64,000 nt of DNA from Ptychodera flava (lineage: Eukaryota > Hemichordata > Enteropneusta > Ptychoderidae). The notes beneath the pieces were generated by a model. It ran no database searches. It was not told the DNA's origin and was given only the letters and a program-made list of their open reading frames with translations. Of this stretch, positions 1 to 13,299 are shown one piece after another. Within the stretch, counting starts at the first letter, position 1, and each line of letters opens with the position of its first letter. The DNA is taken from positions 24,738,080 through 24,802,079 of the forward strand of contig NC_091929.1 in NCBI RefSeq assembly GCF_041260155.1, written 5' to 3'. The translations under genes and the position numbers were made by a program.

Positions 1-3000
1 GGAAGACAATTTCAGGGAATCGGAAGACCAAGCTACTACAGATGATGTAAGTCACAGTAAAAACTATGTACTTGATCATAACTTTGTCAAAGACTGTTGA
101 TCGTAAGTCAGTATTTTTTTTCAAGAAGTGAGAAAATAAAATACTTCTTTACCAAAACAACAAAAGAATGATGAATAAATTTTATGCACAAATACCGATA
201 TAGGAAAGACTTAGTGCATGTATTAACTGCTTATTCGAGAGAGTAGGTAAAAGTTTCTCCAACTTCAACAACTATGATATGTCAACGGCGCAAATTTGCT
301 GATTTGCATGGATATAAAGGCATTGTTTTCCTCGAGAGTTGATTGTTATTTACATCGTAACTATGTTTAAAGTAATAATTGTTATTATTGAAATACCACA
401 CAAATTTTGTCAACACACTTTGGTACTTTTATTCCAGTCAAAGGAAACTTGTATCGACGAAGAAAGACCAACAGAGATCCAAGAAACTAAAGAACCCTTG
501 CTCCAAAGCAAGGATCACCATCAAGAACCGTTCGATGTTGGGTCTGAATTCAATTACAATCGACTTCAATTCCCAAAAGACAACATTCTTGGCCGTGGAG
601 AGTTTGGCGTCGTTCGGAAAGCTTTTGTGTCGAACGCATACCATCCGTCTGGACGTATTGCAGTTGCAGTGAAGTGTCTGAAAGGTGAGAAATGTATTGT
701 TAGCACAAAATATAGCATTGAAGTTGTATCTAGAGTAATTATTGATGGCTGAACTTTGCACGAAATTTATTTTCGTTTATTATAGTAAAACTAACATTTT
801 TGTTCTTGAATTTGACCTCGGTACTAATGTAACAAATTACTGTTTGTACGTACAGGGAACGCGTCTGTCGGCGATCGAGAAGATTTTCTTCGGGAACTAA
901 ACATAATGAAATTATTGCAATCAGGCCACCCTAACGTCGTAAAACTACTCGGTTGCTGTACTGCAGATGGTAAGTAAGTTCCCAATAAATTCCAACCCCT
1001 CTGTGTACATTCTGCATCAACGAAGTTGAAAGCTATGAACATTTATTTTATGCATGCTCATTTTCAGTGTCCCTTTGGAGGAATCTATTACTTTATTGGG
1101 AGACGCTATAGAGTTGAGCTCACCACCAGCAACTCTGCTTGGTTATTTCAGATCCAAATGAATCTCTGTTGGTTAACTTTATTAGTTACTTGTGAGAAAA
1201 CACACCTATTACTGTAAAATGAACGGTGTTAAGCCAAGTTTTGCAGAATTGGTGTCTTTCACACGACGGATATATCAGATAGAGAACTTCATTGCCAAAA
1301 GAATAAAAGGATGACAGCGCACTTGGAAAAGTGGTCTCCTATATTATTATTTGTGCGATAATTGATGTATTTACAGAGAAAAACTAGTACATTAGCATAA
1401 AGAATTGTAACATTTTAAGGAAAATACCCAATAAAATTCTTTATAAAAAAGTTCTGTTTGGCATTACAATGTATGATGGAAGAAATATGAAAATAAAGTA
1501 ATTCTAAATGACCGAGGAAAATCTGAAATAGCTCCCTGAATTAAACCAAAAGAGCTTTTGTTCATACAACAGATGTTAAATTTATGGACTGTAACTAAAT
1601 AACCATTTGTCTTTTGCTTTAAAGCTCATCCGCTTTGCATAATATTGGAATTGGCACCGTATGGAAGCCTTTCAGATTACCTCATGAAGAACAGAGCCAA
1701 GGAGTCATATGAAAACATCATCCCAAACAGTCGAGATATAACATCATATGTTTTACTTCAGTTTGCTTGGCAAATCGCTAAAGGGATGAGTTTCATTGCT
1801 TCTAAAAAGGTATTTAACAGCTACAATCATATCACTGACACGTCTACTTATGAATATTAAAATCACTTATTTAAGCTGACTAGACATTAAACTGCACCTG
1901 ATATTTTACACATTCAACGTATACAGACATTACTCATTACTAGGGCTTACGGTTATTAACTTTTGTCTTATCACTATTAAAACAGTGTATCCACAAGGAC
2001 TTGGCGACAAGAAATATTCTTCTTGGACGGAATAAGTGCTGTAAGATATCAGACTTTGGTTTGGCAAGACACGTCAATGATAATTTCATAGAACGGCGCA
2101 CAGCTGAGGTGAGAAACAAAAATTTAAGATTAGTTTGTAACTTGAAAATTCTCATTTTGTACACTGCTATGTCGAATATATTGTCTTTAAATTGTGTGGT
2201 ATGGCACTAATGAAAGTAGAAGATCACAATGGAAACGTTATAACTAATGTGCAGGGGAATTTATTCAATAACATCTTATGATAATTACAGATGCGTTTGC
2301 CGATAAGATGGATGGCTTTAGAGTCTCTGGTATTCTCAGTGTACACAACAGAAAGTGACGTTTGGTCATACGGTGTCGTTCTGTGGGAGATAGTTACACT
2401 TGGTGAGTCCACTATTATTCTAATAGCTTTTCCTTCCTTCTAATCACTCAAAATCACCAAACCTTATTTCATGTATAAATATATGTCAAAATATAGATGA
2501 AATACATGGGGACGCAGAAACGATCAAAGATTTACTAAGAAACAGTATTGATGCCCTACAAGACATTGCCTATCTACGAAGCATTCTACAAGAAGTGTTC
2601 TTGCCATTTTGTAAATTAAGGCTTACCTTACCGTCAATGGCTGCAAAAATGTATAAAGTTTATGATTTTATCAAAGGATGTTTTTTGCGGAGAGTTTATT
2701 TCCATATGTAATGATACAGTTTAATATGAAAAAGAAGCCCAATAGTGTTTTAATGTCCTTCATTTGTTAGGATCAACGCCATACGGGAGGTTATCACCGT
2801 CGGAGATTGTTCGTAAAGTAAAAGATGGCCACAGGCTACCAAAGCCCATTCATTGCAGTGATGAATTGTGAGTAAAAATGTGTTATAATACCTTGTTTTC
2901 AGTTGGCGAAAATAATTATCTTAAATTGCTCCATCTGATACCAAGTTCCACTGTGTGACACCGACTTATTTACAGCTGAAAAATTGTACGAATTCAAACA

Positions 3001-3639
3001 ATAGAGGTGTTACTTGTAGTGTTTACTTCAGTCACTGTGTATATAGATATGATATTATTTGAACACTTGATTTTTTGTTAATGTAGTTACCAGGTCATGC
3101 AAGCGTGTTGGAAAGAGCAACGGGAGGAAAGACCCACCTTTTCTGATATATGCTTGACGGTTGGGCAATTAGCCAATGACGGCGCACAGGTATGGCAACA
3201 GCTGCGTTTGTTGGTTGATGGTTGCAGTGTTTTTTCTTTAATGAATGTAACAACTTGTAACTGTATCGTCAATAAATCTCACTAACATTAGCTCTCTGAA
3301 TCAACTGTCAGGTACATTGCTCTTACTCTTATATGACTTTGTTTTCTTCTTTTTATGTGGCGAAACAATTCATAAAGTTGGTCTTAATGATCATGCACTT
3401 TTATTTATTATTTGGCATTCTTATTCATACATCCATTTTCTCGTTACGTTCAAAGTACCAGTGTTATCAATAGTTATCGTTTCATTTCAACTTCTCCAAA
3501 GTCCCACCGATGTATATGTGATGATAATTTCATGTGTTTTCGTTAATAGGATCATCTGACCATGGAAGATTTTGACGATCGTGACTATGTAAATATACAT
3601 GTCTTACCAGGTAACTGGTCTCAAGATGAAAGAATATGA
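1..3639 (+). CDS. Receptor tyrosine kinase gene A, 3' part (kinase domain and C-tail)
   Basis: Exons by reading frame and GT-AG sites: <1-46, 438-684, 856-969, 1625-1809, 1986-2108, 2291-2402, 2771-2867, 3087-3189, 3550-3639 (TGA stop). All phases join without a break. The ectodomain and membrane helix lie left of the window. The product is a membrane receptor kinase that phosphorylates tyrosines in the cytoplasm. Visible: Gly loop GRGEFG, beta-3 AVK lysine, alpha-C Glu (FLRELNIMK), catalytic loop [18 protein letters not shown] in place of the usual [16 protein letters not shown] and the closing RPTFSDIC block. The family is closest by eye to RET/Tie/FGFR/VEGFR kinases. Oddities: HRD is HKD, and the activation loop has Phe (NDNFIERR) where relatives have Tyr. 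A kinase-insert YENI and tail YVNI fit the Grb2-type pYxN consensus. All other catalytic residues are present, so activity is likely but unproven. Confidence 0.93.
438..684 (+). CDS. Gene A exon: juxtamembrane end and kinase N-lobe
   Basis: Phase 0 start after TTCCAG, phase 1 end at AAAG|GTGAG. It encodes an acidic linker (starting SKETCIDEE) and then the ATP-binding Gly loop and the AVKCLK lysine strand. The first exon of the window (1-46) ends in phase 0 and joins it in frame. Genes B (27045-27282) and D (58579-58813) have an equivalent exon with the same phases and a Cys near its start, and this comparison fixed the exon starts in those genes. Confidence 0.9.
1986..2108 (+). CDS. Gene A exon: catalytic loop and DFG, with HKD variant
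   Basis: A 123-nt, phase 0-0 exon encoding [10 protein letters not shown] through [19 protein letters not shown]. The catalytic Asp and the Mg-binding Asn are present. The HRD arginine, which normally contacts the phosphorylated activation loop, is Lys. The loop has no Tyr; Phe stands at the equivalent place. The exons at 28142-28264 (gene B) and 53561-53683 (gene D) have exactly the same length. Confidence 0.92.
3550..3639 (+). CDS. Gene A last exon: short C-tail with YVNI
   Basis: Starts after TTAATAG in phase 0 and encodes 29 residues ending DERI before TGA. The tail holds [10 protein letters not shown]; Tyr-Val-Asn fits the Grb2 SH2 ligand pYxN. The last exons of genes B and D align with it ([18 protein letters not shown]), which supports the exon despite its small size. 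Confidence 0.88.
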   Translation, partial: DHLTMEDFDDRDYVNIHVLPGNWSQDERI

Positions 3640-3881
3640 TATAACGACACGTCGTTTAGTGCACTGCCAAAATCAAAGATACAGTGTCTTAGAGATGTAT
3701 TGCCAACTCTACCGTATGTTTTTGTTCTATGATTTTGTTTTCAACGTCACAAACAATTCTGTTTTCCATGAGAGACGTTTTATCAATATGGCTAGGGGCT
3801 CGAAAGGACTTCTATTTTCTTACCCGCTGTGACTTACCTTCTGAAAAATTGTGAATTACATCTTTATATTTAAAAAGGTTA

Positions 3882-3887
3882 AATAAA
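3882..3887 (+). terminator. Poly(A) signal candidate, gene A
   Basis: AATAAA, 243 nt after the gene A stop codon, in AT-rich sequence; it is the first canonical hexamer I saw downstream of the stop. The cleavage site is not visible. Confidence 0.5.
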
Positions 3888-6800
3888 ATATAGATTTAGA
3901 AAAAATTGTGGTGATGGCGAAATACACATTTGAGTATTTCACAGTCACTGATTTGTATTTTCGTTGACAAAAACGCTTCATAATGGCTTTAATACAAAGA
4001 ACATTTTGGTTATGTTTTGAAAACCTCAAAGTCATGAACTTCTTCTTCACTGCCCAAAACGTTCAGTGCCACAATGTTAATTATATGTGCATGTTTTGAA
4101 TAGAAGTAATATTTAATTTCTCTAAAGTGATTTAGTGTATTTATAGCCACTCAAAATGGCATCTTTTTGCAATTTTGTTGTGATAAACTTGCGTGATCAT
4201 TTAATGTTAGAAGGTAACGCTTTGGTTCGCTTTGTCATCTCCACTGGAGATGTGAAAGAAGTGAAAAAGTTCATAAGCAAAATAAAACACTTCACGGTAT
4301 ATTATAGTAAGAGCATTTATGTCAGAGTCAAAGTTGCTGATATATTCAAGAAATATATTTTTGAAACTACCCTTGTTGCAAACATTGTATGATAAATAGC
4401 GTTCGAATAATTTTGAGACAAGATATTTTGTCGAAATATGTGTAAGTATACAAGTATACGAGTAGTAGTGGAAGAGTATTAGCTATATTTGATCATTCTT
4501 ATTTTTGGTCTGACCATTTCCATTTTTCTATTTTAACACTGTTTGCACATATGATGCAAGTAAGTGTATTCATTCAAAGAGAATGAATATCAAGACCATT
4601 ATATTATGCAAATCTATATTTTTAGCAGTATACATAATTGTGAAATAATTTTTCAAGAAAAAAGTAATATTTGAATTTTATTTCTTTGTTTGGGAGAAGC
4701 GTTGCACAAAGAAACTTCGTCAGAGTTAGTTTGTTGTATATTTTTTATGTTAAGATCCTCCTTTTGATCCATCGTTCCTGAATAAACATATTTATTAATA
4801 TACGATATATAAATTACGAAAGCAACAGTCCTCCTTTAGAGACACAGCAAGGTGATAAGACTAATGATTAAAGAAATGTATGCATGAACAAATAGACAGA
4901 TGAAAGAACGAACAAACAATCGACCAAGTTAGTGCTGGTTTAACGTACGAATGAATGTACAATGATTGAAAGAAAGTAATGATGGAAGGGATAGACGAAA
5001 AATAAGTTATAGATTCAGCCTCAGGTCGTGTTTAATTCTGTTGATCTCTGATATACCTACCAAATAGTCTCGTCCATAAATATGAGTTTATTTATCTCTC
5101 TTATTTTATTCCTAAATTAACATGCCTATGTAAAGGGAAGACGACAAGCGCCCTCACACGCCTCACATTTTGATGTCCAAATGATTAATGACTAAGCCTC
5201 GAAAAACATGGCCAAACCTCTTGCAAAGGTGGCGGTTTGGTGGCCAAAATCTGGTCCTTTGTACCATGCTATAATTCATCACCCTTGTGAATGAAATCTG
5301 GTTGAGCATTGCCAGTAACGAGGGAAGTCGCAACATCCTTTAGCGCTCAGTTATTGTTCTCAGGGACGAGATAAAATAAGTAATGAAGATAAAATATACT
5401 GAGGGTAGAAGCACTGAGAGAGAAAAGTCTGATAGATAGACCTTTAGACAGAAAGAAAATAATGAAAGCACACGTGTGACGGAGTGAACATTTCGCAAAA
5501 AAAAGCTTCGATTCGTGTAGAAAGCTAGCGTTTGGACTTTAAACACCCACTGTAATAATATTTGATGGTAGTAAACCCTTTCAAAGATTTAGTTTGCACA
5601 ATCTGAATACTGTTGACATAAATCCGGTTGGGACGTTTTTGTCTCGTAATGAGATCAAAAGTCTTGACACGGTTGATCTTTGTTCGGTTCGTCGAAATAA
5701 TTTTAACAGGCTTGCCTGAGGTCAAGTGTTAAACAAACGAAAAGAATGTTGGCTAATATATTTTCCTCATTGGCCATTAAAGTTACGCACAAAGCGATTC
5801 AGCTTATAATAACCACAAGTAGTCAACCCCTTGAGCATAAATTTATGATATCATCATTTATTTGAATTGAACCGCATTATCTACATGAAGCAAGAACTTT
5901 TTGTGAAAAAGTTGAGCAGTTTCCTATCCGCATGGACAAAAGAAGGAGTTTGGAATAGTCGTCGCTCTGTAAATCTTCACTGTTGGAAATCACGACCACA
6001 AACCGGGGCATTCATTGCGAGCTAAATTCGTTTAATTGTTTTCATATGCTCAATCATATGCTCAATTAGCCAAAAGCGAAAGCTCATGTATAGGATGAGG
6101 CACTTATATTTGTATTTCAGCATTGCGTTGCCTTGTATATGGTGGAATGTGTTGATGCCAGACAGGTGGGGCACAGGTGACGTCATGACCTGAAAGTTTC
6201 GGTGCGTTAGCAAATCATTCTGATACAACAGTTTAACATTTAACTTTCAAAACCTTCTTAACAAACCGCCTAGTTTGACATAACAAACATCTGTCTGCTC
6301 GATTGTGAATGTGGTTTCTGCGCAAAATGCAGCTGAATTGTCTAATATAAATATACTCCTGGCTGAATCAAGCATTTACTCTTGACTGACGTTAAGAGGT
6401 TGTGAGGTGTCGTACATGCTTGCGCTTAACAAGTTATTTGCATTTGAAGTTTTGGAATGCGCCAAGTAGTTTCAACCTCTACAGGCTGTTAGCTTTATAG
6501 TCTATGTTTAACTGAATGTAATGCTGGCAGCTTTTTCATTCGGCGCATGCGTCCATGACACAATTTGCCGAAGTCAGAGCTGTCCATCGATATGTAGAAT
6601 CACGATTCCACAGAAGTGTTAACGTTGCTCAGACAGCAAATGAAAAGGACAAATGAAGTGGCAATATATACGGGCGTGGAGTTACTATGATAAAAGTACG
6701 GACTTAGCAGCAGACAGAAACTATAATAGGCATCTTCCTACGGTCATGCGTTATCCTGGCGTAACAGAAGTAGTGCTAGTATTAATTCAATAGTAACAAA

Positions 6801-7972
6801 ATTAAGTGGACATCGGTTCAAATAAGCACTTCCAGTAAGGCCACTGTCATAATTATTAAGCGTTTTTGCACAAAGAATCATGCAATAAAAATCGGTGCCA
6901 TCTCTTCATCGCCATCTTTCGAGACGAAAATTTAGTTATGTCAAATACTTCAGCCACAATATTAAACCACAAAGTCTTGCTTTTTTGACTTACACTATAT
7001 GAAAAATCTTACTGATAGCATTACAGATCGAGAACCATTGTTTCGTCAAAGCGTAGTTGGGTGTGTTTTTTAATTCATGCGGATACAACAAAATTGGTCG
7101 ATAAAGGCATTAGCTTATAAACTAAGGTGACAAAGATTCTAGACAGCAGGTGTACGACGTCGACGATTGATACTTTTTGTTCTCTTGGTATAGTGCTGAC
7201 AAGATTCATGTGAAAAGTAACTTACAGAAACAACTTGAAACCATTTCATTGCACTTCTACAATTTGTACATTTTCAGGTTTGTCGGTCATAGAGCTAGCA
7301 GTGAACAAGAACAGTCTCATGGAGTGATTCAACTGTCGAATTCCTTCGATTCACAGATTTCGGTGAAGGAGTAATTGTTTAGAGCGTGTAGCCAGAGAAG
7401 AGTCACTGTATGGAAGATGTGTCGTACATGTGTTTACACAGGACAACTAACGTATCCATCGTCAAGAGAACAGTTTGAACTTGGTCAGACATTTTATTTC
7501 AACACGAGTCTATTACAAAAAATAAGCTTTAGGCCAACTTGTCTTGTTGTACCTGCCGAGAGCGCGCAGGGAATTATCTTTGATAATCTCGTGTTTGGCC
7601 CAAATAGTTCGTATTGCCTTAAACAATAACACCAAAGAGTTTCTCCCTGATTGTGTGTCTCTGTGCTTTTGTCTGACTCCCTCTCTCCAAGTTATGCAGA
7701 CAATAACATGGAACCAAACATTAAAAAAACTTGTAATAATGTCTTTAATGTATATGAGACGTTACTGTATATGAAACGTAAAGAGGACATCCATCCAACA
7801 TTTAGCGCAGAAGATTTGATAATAAATGTAGCCATTGAACCCGGATAGAATAACTATAATCATAAATTATTATCACTATATTATTATACAAATCGACGTT
7901 TTAGCTGCGAAGGCAGTCTTATACAGGCGATGTAATTGGGCCATTAAATCGTACATTTGTGAAGAGGACGCG

Positions 7973-7974
<2 letters not shown>

Positions 7975-8036
<62 letters not shown>

Positions 8037-8098
8037 TGTGTAGGTGTGTGTGTAGGTGTGTGTGTGTGTTTGTATGTAGGTGTGTGTGTATGTGTGTG
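7975..8098. repeat. (GT)n microsatellite
   Basis: About 30 uninterrupted GT units followed by a degenerating tail of GTGTGTAG variants. It produces false Cys-Val or Thr-His reading frames on the two strands. Confidence 0.95.
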
Positions 8099-10979
8099 CT
8101 TCTTGGCACCTCAAAGCCTTAAAAGGTCTATAATTATTATTTCTTTTACAGTCATTTAGAATTTAACAGTAGAAATGATTCGACAATATAAAATATACTT
8201 GATATCTTTAATTTTATTACCTAATAACAACGTTAACAACAACAATGACATTAAATATCCATATAATTGTATTCCCTGAGAGTGAACGCCCTCACTCGGG
8301 TAAAAGGCCTTAACATATATCATGTGGTCCTTCGGCCGTGAGGTCATATTCTGGAAAACAACACATTCTACCCTCCCCAGGATCAGGAGAGCACGTATTC
8401 TGAAGGAATACTTATGACACATTTAAAAATTGATTTAAGACTGACTTCCATTATTAAGTTGAAATCTTTACCGAAATTTGAGCAAAGAGATCATGTGATT
8501 TTATTGTAGCCTCGTAATCGGTGTTATGTCGAGTTATTATATTGTCTGACTTTGATCGAAACTTCTATTTAAGATGTTAGAAGACATAACTATACCAGAA
8601 GTGATGCGATTTTGATCAGTGATTGTTCGTATCTCAGACCTCAGTTGAACTTCTTTAGTTTGTCACTTTGCTTTAAGGTTGACTGCCATTTCAACTTGTT
8701 TGCTTATTGCTATTATGTGTCATTTTATAAATTTGCCTTCTATAACTTATCAGTATCGTTCATGAAGCCACCCAGGACAGAGTGAATCATTTATCACAGT
8801 AACATAGTGGGTATAGTCAAGTTGAACGTCTTTTGATTCAATTACCTTGTGTTCCACAGCCATGTATTGGTAATTGTAAACTTATGATCGCCAATCCTGT
8901 TATATGAAAGATCTGATTAGCATTTGCATGTAACGTGATAGATGGCCTCATGGAGTGTTAAGGACCAGATATTGTCTGCTATTATTTTGAATACAATAGA
9001 CTTCGTGGTTCGAAGGTCACCATATCTTCAGGTATCCTGATAAGCGACAGGGTGATATAACAATGAGCTTCTGGGATTGTTTTTTTCGCGATGAAGGACA
9101 GAGTTATCCCTTGAAGAGAAATTTGGCTAGACTTAAATGCGTCTGTTGAGATGATAATATGAATTCTATGAATACTATGAATTATTGTGAGTTTCAAGAG
9201 AATTTTGAAATTGTTTAAAAGGGAATATGTCAGAATATGCTGGTGTGATGTAACAGAAAGCCAAGCATTTAGTTTTTGACGTAACATTCAAACCTTATGT
9301 ACACAGAGAACAATATAAGTACGTCTGTCGTGTTACTAGGTATTTGAACAATCAGCAATTTCGAAAGATTTATTAAATAAAAGCTGGGTGTGTAGACGTT
9401 AGATGAGTACGGATAGAGAACAAAGGTTGTATCAAGACGCGAAATAAAACGCAAGATGTTTCGATGTTGTTCTTATAATCTGGTATGTGAAAAGGTATAT
9501 GCAGCAAATTTTTCAATTGTTATGCTATTGAATTGCCAACACCTTGTTGGCGTATGAGAAAGACTGTAGCTATGTGCAGCAAAAGAAGCCTGATTTGTAA
9601 TTCGAATCATTTTATATGTTAATGTTAAACGTTATGTATTCATGCGTTTATTTGTTTTTCAACTTCAGTACTACAGTAATCGAACATGTCTCCATCCAAA
9701 CATCTGGATTTTTTTCCAAGCCGTTGACGAGATAAAGACAACTGGCAGATTGCTTGCCAGTCCTTAGAAGAATCGATGTGCTCATAAGAATCAACAGTAA
9801 CTAGTTGAAATCAATTTTTTTGGTAATTACATTTTTTCGAACATGAATAGAGGTTAGTATTTATATCTTATCAATTACACTTTAACTTTTGTGTATTTTC
9901 AACGCGGAAAGATAAAAAGCCCCTTTAGCCAAACAAATAAAATCTGTTGTTTCTCATCAACGCGCGCGTGGATCTAGACTGGTGCGTCAGTCTGTTGTTC
10001 GCTTTGTAACCTACAAAAATTTGCATTAATTGTTTTGGTTTTTTGTTGTTGATAGGTATGTCTTATGAACTTGAACTACATGTATACAATTGTGCATAAT
10101 TGCATCAATTTGTAAGAAATCTAGGATGAGAAACATACTCTTTTTGGGTTCTGGCCAAACCTTTGTTCCCTTCATAAGGTGACAGGAACCAGCCAATGGA
10201 GGAACAAGGAAGTTTGTCATATGTCCGCCTATTCTTATTGACAGTCTTTGCAAGTTTGTTCTACCATGCAGTTGTCTTGGGGAGCTGCCCTAATGCTGGA
10301 AATATCATTTGTTCCATGGAGGTTAGTATTTATATCTTACCAATATCTCACTGTCATTTGCTTTCCTCAGATTAAACCCCAGGGATCCCTTGCGGAGATT
10401 TTTTTGTTTTCTGCATAAGAAAGTGCCATATTCTATATATCCAAAATACTTAACGCATGAAATGGGTGGAAATATGACAAAAGCTGACCTAAGATAAACA
10501 ACCTTGTCAAGATGTTAAACAACGAAAACAATTCAGAGATTCAAATAAATTAATAATGGCAAGTCATTTTGCACCATTGGGAGGGCTTACTTTAAATACC
10601 ATCAAAACTAAACATCTGGACAATAGAACATTTGTGTATTGTCAGCATGACTTTGTCAATGTAACTCAATTAAAGCATGTTTAATGAGATGTTTTTCACA
10701 CTTTACAGGATCCTGGCTTTGGAGCGAAACGGATAAATGTTGAACGCTTACGAAGACTGTCATGTGTACACTGCCTTGTCCTGCACACATACCTTTGATT
10801 ACAAGATCCTTGTTTATGTGGTGATCGCCGTCAAGGTGTCTCAAGGTGAACCCATCGCTACGCTAAGTTTTATTAAACTTTGTTTAGAATGTTTGATTGG
10901 ACATATTCGACGGATAGCAGTGCACGTGATCCTGAGATTTCTTTATCTGTTGCTGTTTTTGACGGAAGTCACTCCTTCG

Positions 10980-11150
10980 ATCTGCCTGTCTGTCTGTCCG
11001 TTTGTCTGACATATCTATCTATCAATCAAGCAATCAATCAATCTATCTGTCTGTCTATGTATCACTCTATCTATCACGCTATCTATCTATCCAAATATCT
11101 ATCTATCGATCGATCGATCGATCGATCTATCGATCTATAGATCTATCTGT
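10980..11150. repeat. CTGT/CTAT/CAAT/CGAT tetranucleotide tract
   Basis: A compound run of related tetranucleotides (CTGT, CTAT, CAAT, then pure CGAT) that grades from one to the next, as slippage-derived DNA does. Confidence 0.85.
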
Positions 11151-12978
11151 GTGAGTCTTCATGTTTGGCGTTTCGAGACTAATCAGTAACTGGATATTAG
11201 ATAGGTTGTAGAAATTTATAAATACGTCACCAGGTAAAATACTTGATATACATTATTGTATATTTACGCATATTAACGTATATGGCACATCACAGTGGTA
11301 TACGTAGCATTTGTTAATAATGTCGTTAATACCTTTCATGCGTCTTTGCATGAGTCAGTGTTTTTCTGTAATCTATAGACTATCTATCGTCTAAACACAG
11401 GTGCAATCTCGTAACTTTATCCGATAAATCTCCGTATGGTCCTCTTTGTTATTTTGTCATTTTGAATGTTTTCGGTCTCTACGTTTACGCACAACTGTGT
11501 CCCCTTCTTTAATATGTAGTTTAATGACGCTGCCAATAAACCGCGTGCGATCAGAAAAAAATAAACGATCAGAGTATATGGCAACTTCAGTTACCTTTTT
11601 GAAAAATAAATGTAGTAAAGTATATTTCAACTTCAGAAATATCTTTGAAAATATACTATCACCAAAACTATTCGTTTGAACATAATCCAATTTGTCAATT
11701 GAGGTACATTAACAAATCAAAGACTAAATTTAGAACAGTCTATAGCACAATTTGCACGGTTTCACACATATACTTAGAGTTGATGCTAGCTCATGATAGT
11801 GTCAATCTGATTTGTACATAACCTTTTCATACAATGGTAAAAAAAAATAATAGTTTTCTACAGTAATGCTTATCATTATTTTCAAAATCTTTGTAATTGT
11901 TCCTGAATATTTTCAAAACACACTATAATTATTATTTTCAAAAGGTCCCAATATATCATTTTAAATATTACATCAGAATATTATGAATCACATACATTTT
12001 AAAGATTAGTCCACATAGCAAATGCATTTATTGTGTTCTTTTAAAAGACCCCGTATTGAATTTGAGATAAGCCAAAAAACATCAAAGAACCCAATGTTAG
12101 TGGAGCTGCATGTTGCCAACACAGATTTTTTCAAAGCAATATTTCTTATCAAATATGACAAGGAAACCCTCTCATACTATATATTTTTAAAAAGCAGAGA
12201 CTCTAAAGTTTAGTATGGTAGAAGTAGTTTACTCGATAGATGAAGTGGGTGTGTATTTGGGGTAAAAAACCTCAATTATGGTATTAATGGTGAAAATGTA
12301 TTTAAGTCAAAATCTTGATGATATTTTCTGAAACGCAATATTTGATTTGAAAGAAGGGTATATGTAGAAAAAACGACTATTTTATTTTGCATTATCTATC
12401 CTCATAAAATGGCTTGGTTGAAGACTGACACTCCAGAAAAGTAATTAAAATCATGATTATCAAAATTAAAATGCCTCTTATTCAAAATGTAAGAACTTTA
12501 TTGCCAAACAAAATAGTCGTTTTGTTATACAGTATTTAAAGAACATACTGTGAAAATTTCGGAAAAACTGACCCAGCTACAGTGGAGTTAAATTCTTTGG
12601 AAATCTTGAAATTGGGAGAAAAAAAGAAGCCAGGTAATCGTGTTATTTGCATACATTTGCATAAATTAACACTTTTTTATCACGCAACTTACGACTGCTT
12701 GACAAGCTAAAAGGAAAACCCAACGAATATTTTAATTTTGGGTTAAGAAATTCATTAAAATTAAATGAATATTTGCAAAAAAGTGATTTTTGAGTAAAAT
12801 ACGTTGTCTTGGGTGCAGCGTCCTCTTAATAGATTAATTTTCTGAAAAGCTTGTAGTATTTCTACTGTTATGTCCATCTCCCCTTTATGATTATATCTTA
12901 TATTAAATCAATATTGTTTCAATGGGTACATTAATATTTTCGAGCAAAAAGATTGTCAATGCTCCATCTTACTATAAT

Positions 12979-13094
12979 TATAATCGCATGGTATTTTTCT
13001 CTGTTTGACGTCATCGTATATGAGTGTTTTTTTTCGCGGAGCCGCACAACTTCGTACGATGACGTCAAACAGAGAAAAATTCCATGGGATTATA
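12979..13094. repeat. Hairpin with 40-bp arms, each carrying a CRE octamer
   Basis: Arms 12979-13018 and 13055-13094 are inverted copies matching at about 38 of 40 positions around a 36-nt loop. Each arm contains the perfect octamer TGACGTCA (13006-13013 and 13060-13067), the consensus site for CREB/ATF factors. It lies about 2.2 kb upstream of the gene B start codon. It could be a small foldback element that happens to carry the octamer, or a paired regulatory site. Confidence 0.8.
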
Positions 13095-13299
13095 TTTATC
13101 ACATGAACAGTCTTCTTATTTTTCTTTGATGTGGCTGGATCAAAGTAATTGTAAAAAAAGCATGGTTTTTATCGCGATTTTGTGTTTTTCCTTACGCTGA
13201 TTACTTTCATTTATTGAGTAAGCGGCTCGTCACCCAGGAGATGTGCGAATGTTTACAGGTACACTTTCATTCATAAATCCGATTAAGCTGAACTTTTGA

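Larger units (their letters stand above)
3888..12978. other. Gene-free stretch between genes A and B
   Basis: About 9 kb of AT-rich DNA. Open frames here are short (under about 100 codons), lack recognisable domains and do not join by splice sites into anything like a gene. It holds a GT microsatellite near 8.0 kb and a CTGT/CTAT/CGAT tract near 11.0-11.15 kb. I see nothing else I can name. Confidence 0.6.

Noticed and set aside
4156-4392. 78-codon plus-strand frame after gene A
   Set aside because: No motif; it lies beyond the gene A poly(A) signal in ordinary AT-rich DNA.
7177-7629. Adjacent open frames that might form a small gene
   Set aside because: No homology or motif recognised and no convincing start or splice pattern.
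7835-8159. Cys-Val and Thr-His rich frames
   Set aside because: Pure translation of the GT microsatellite.
10980-11150. CRISPR-like regular repeats
   Set aside because: Simple tetranucleotide slippage without unique spacers, and the DNA is animal.
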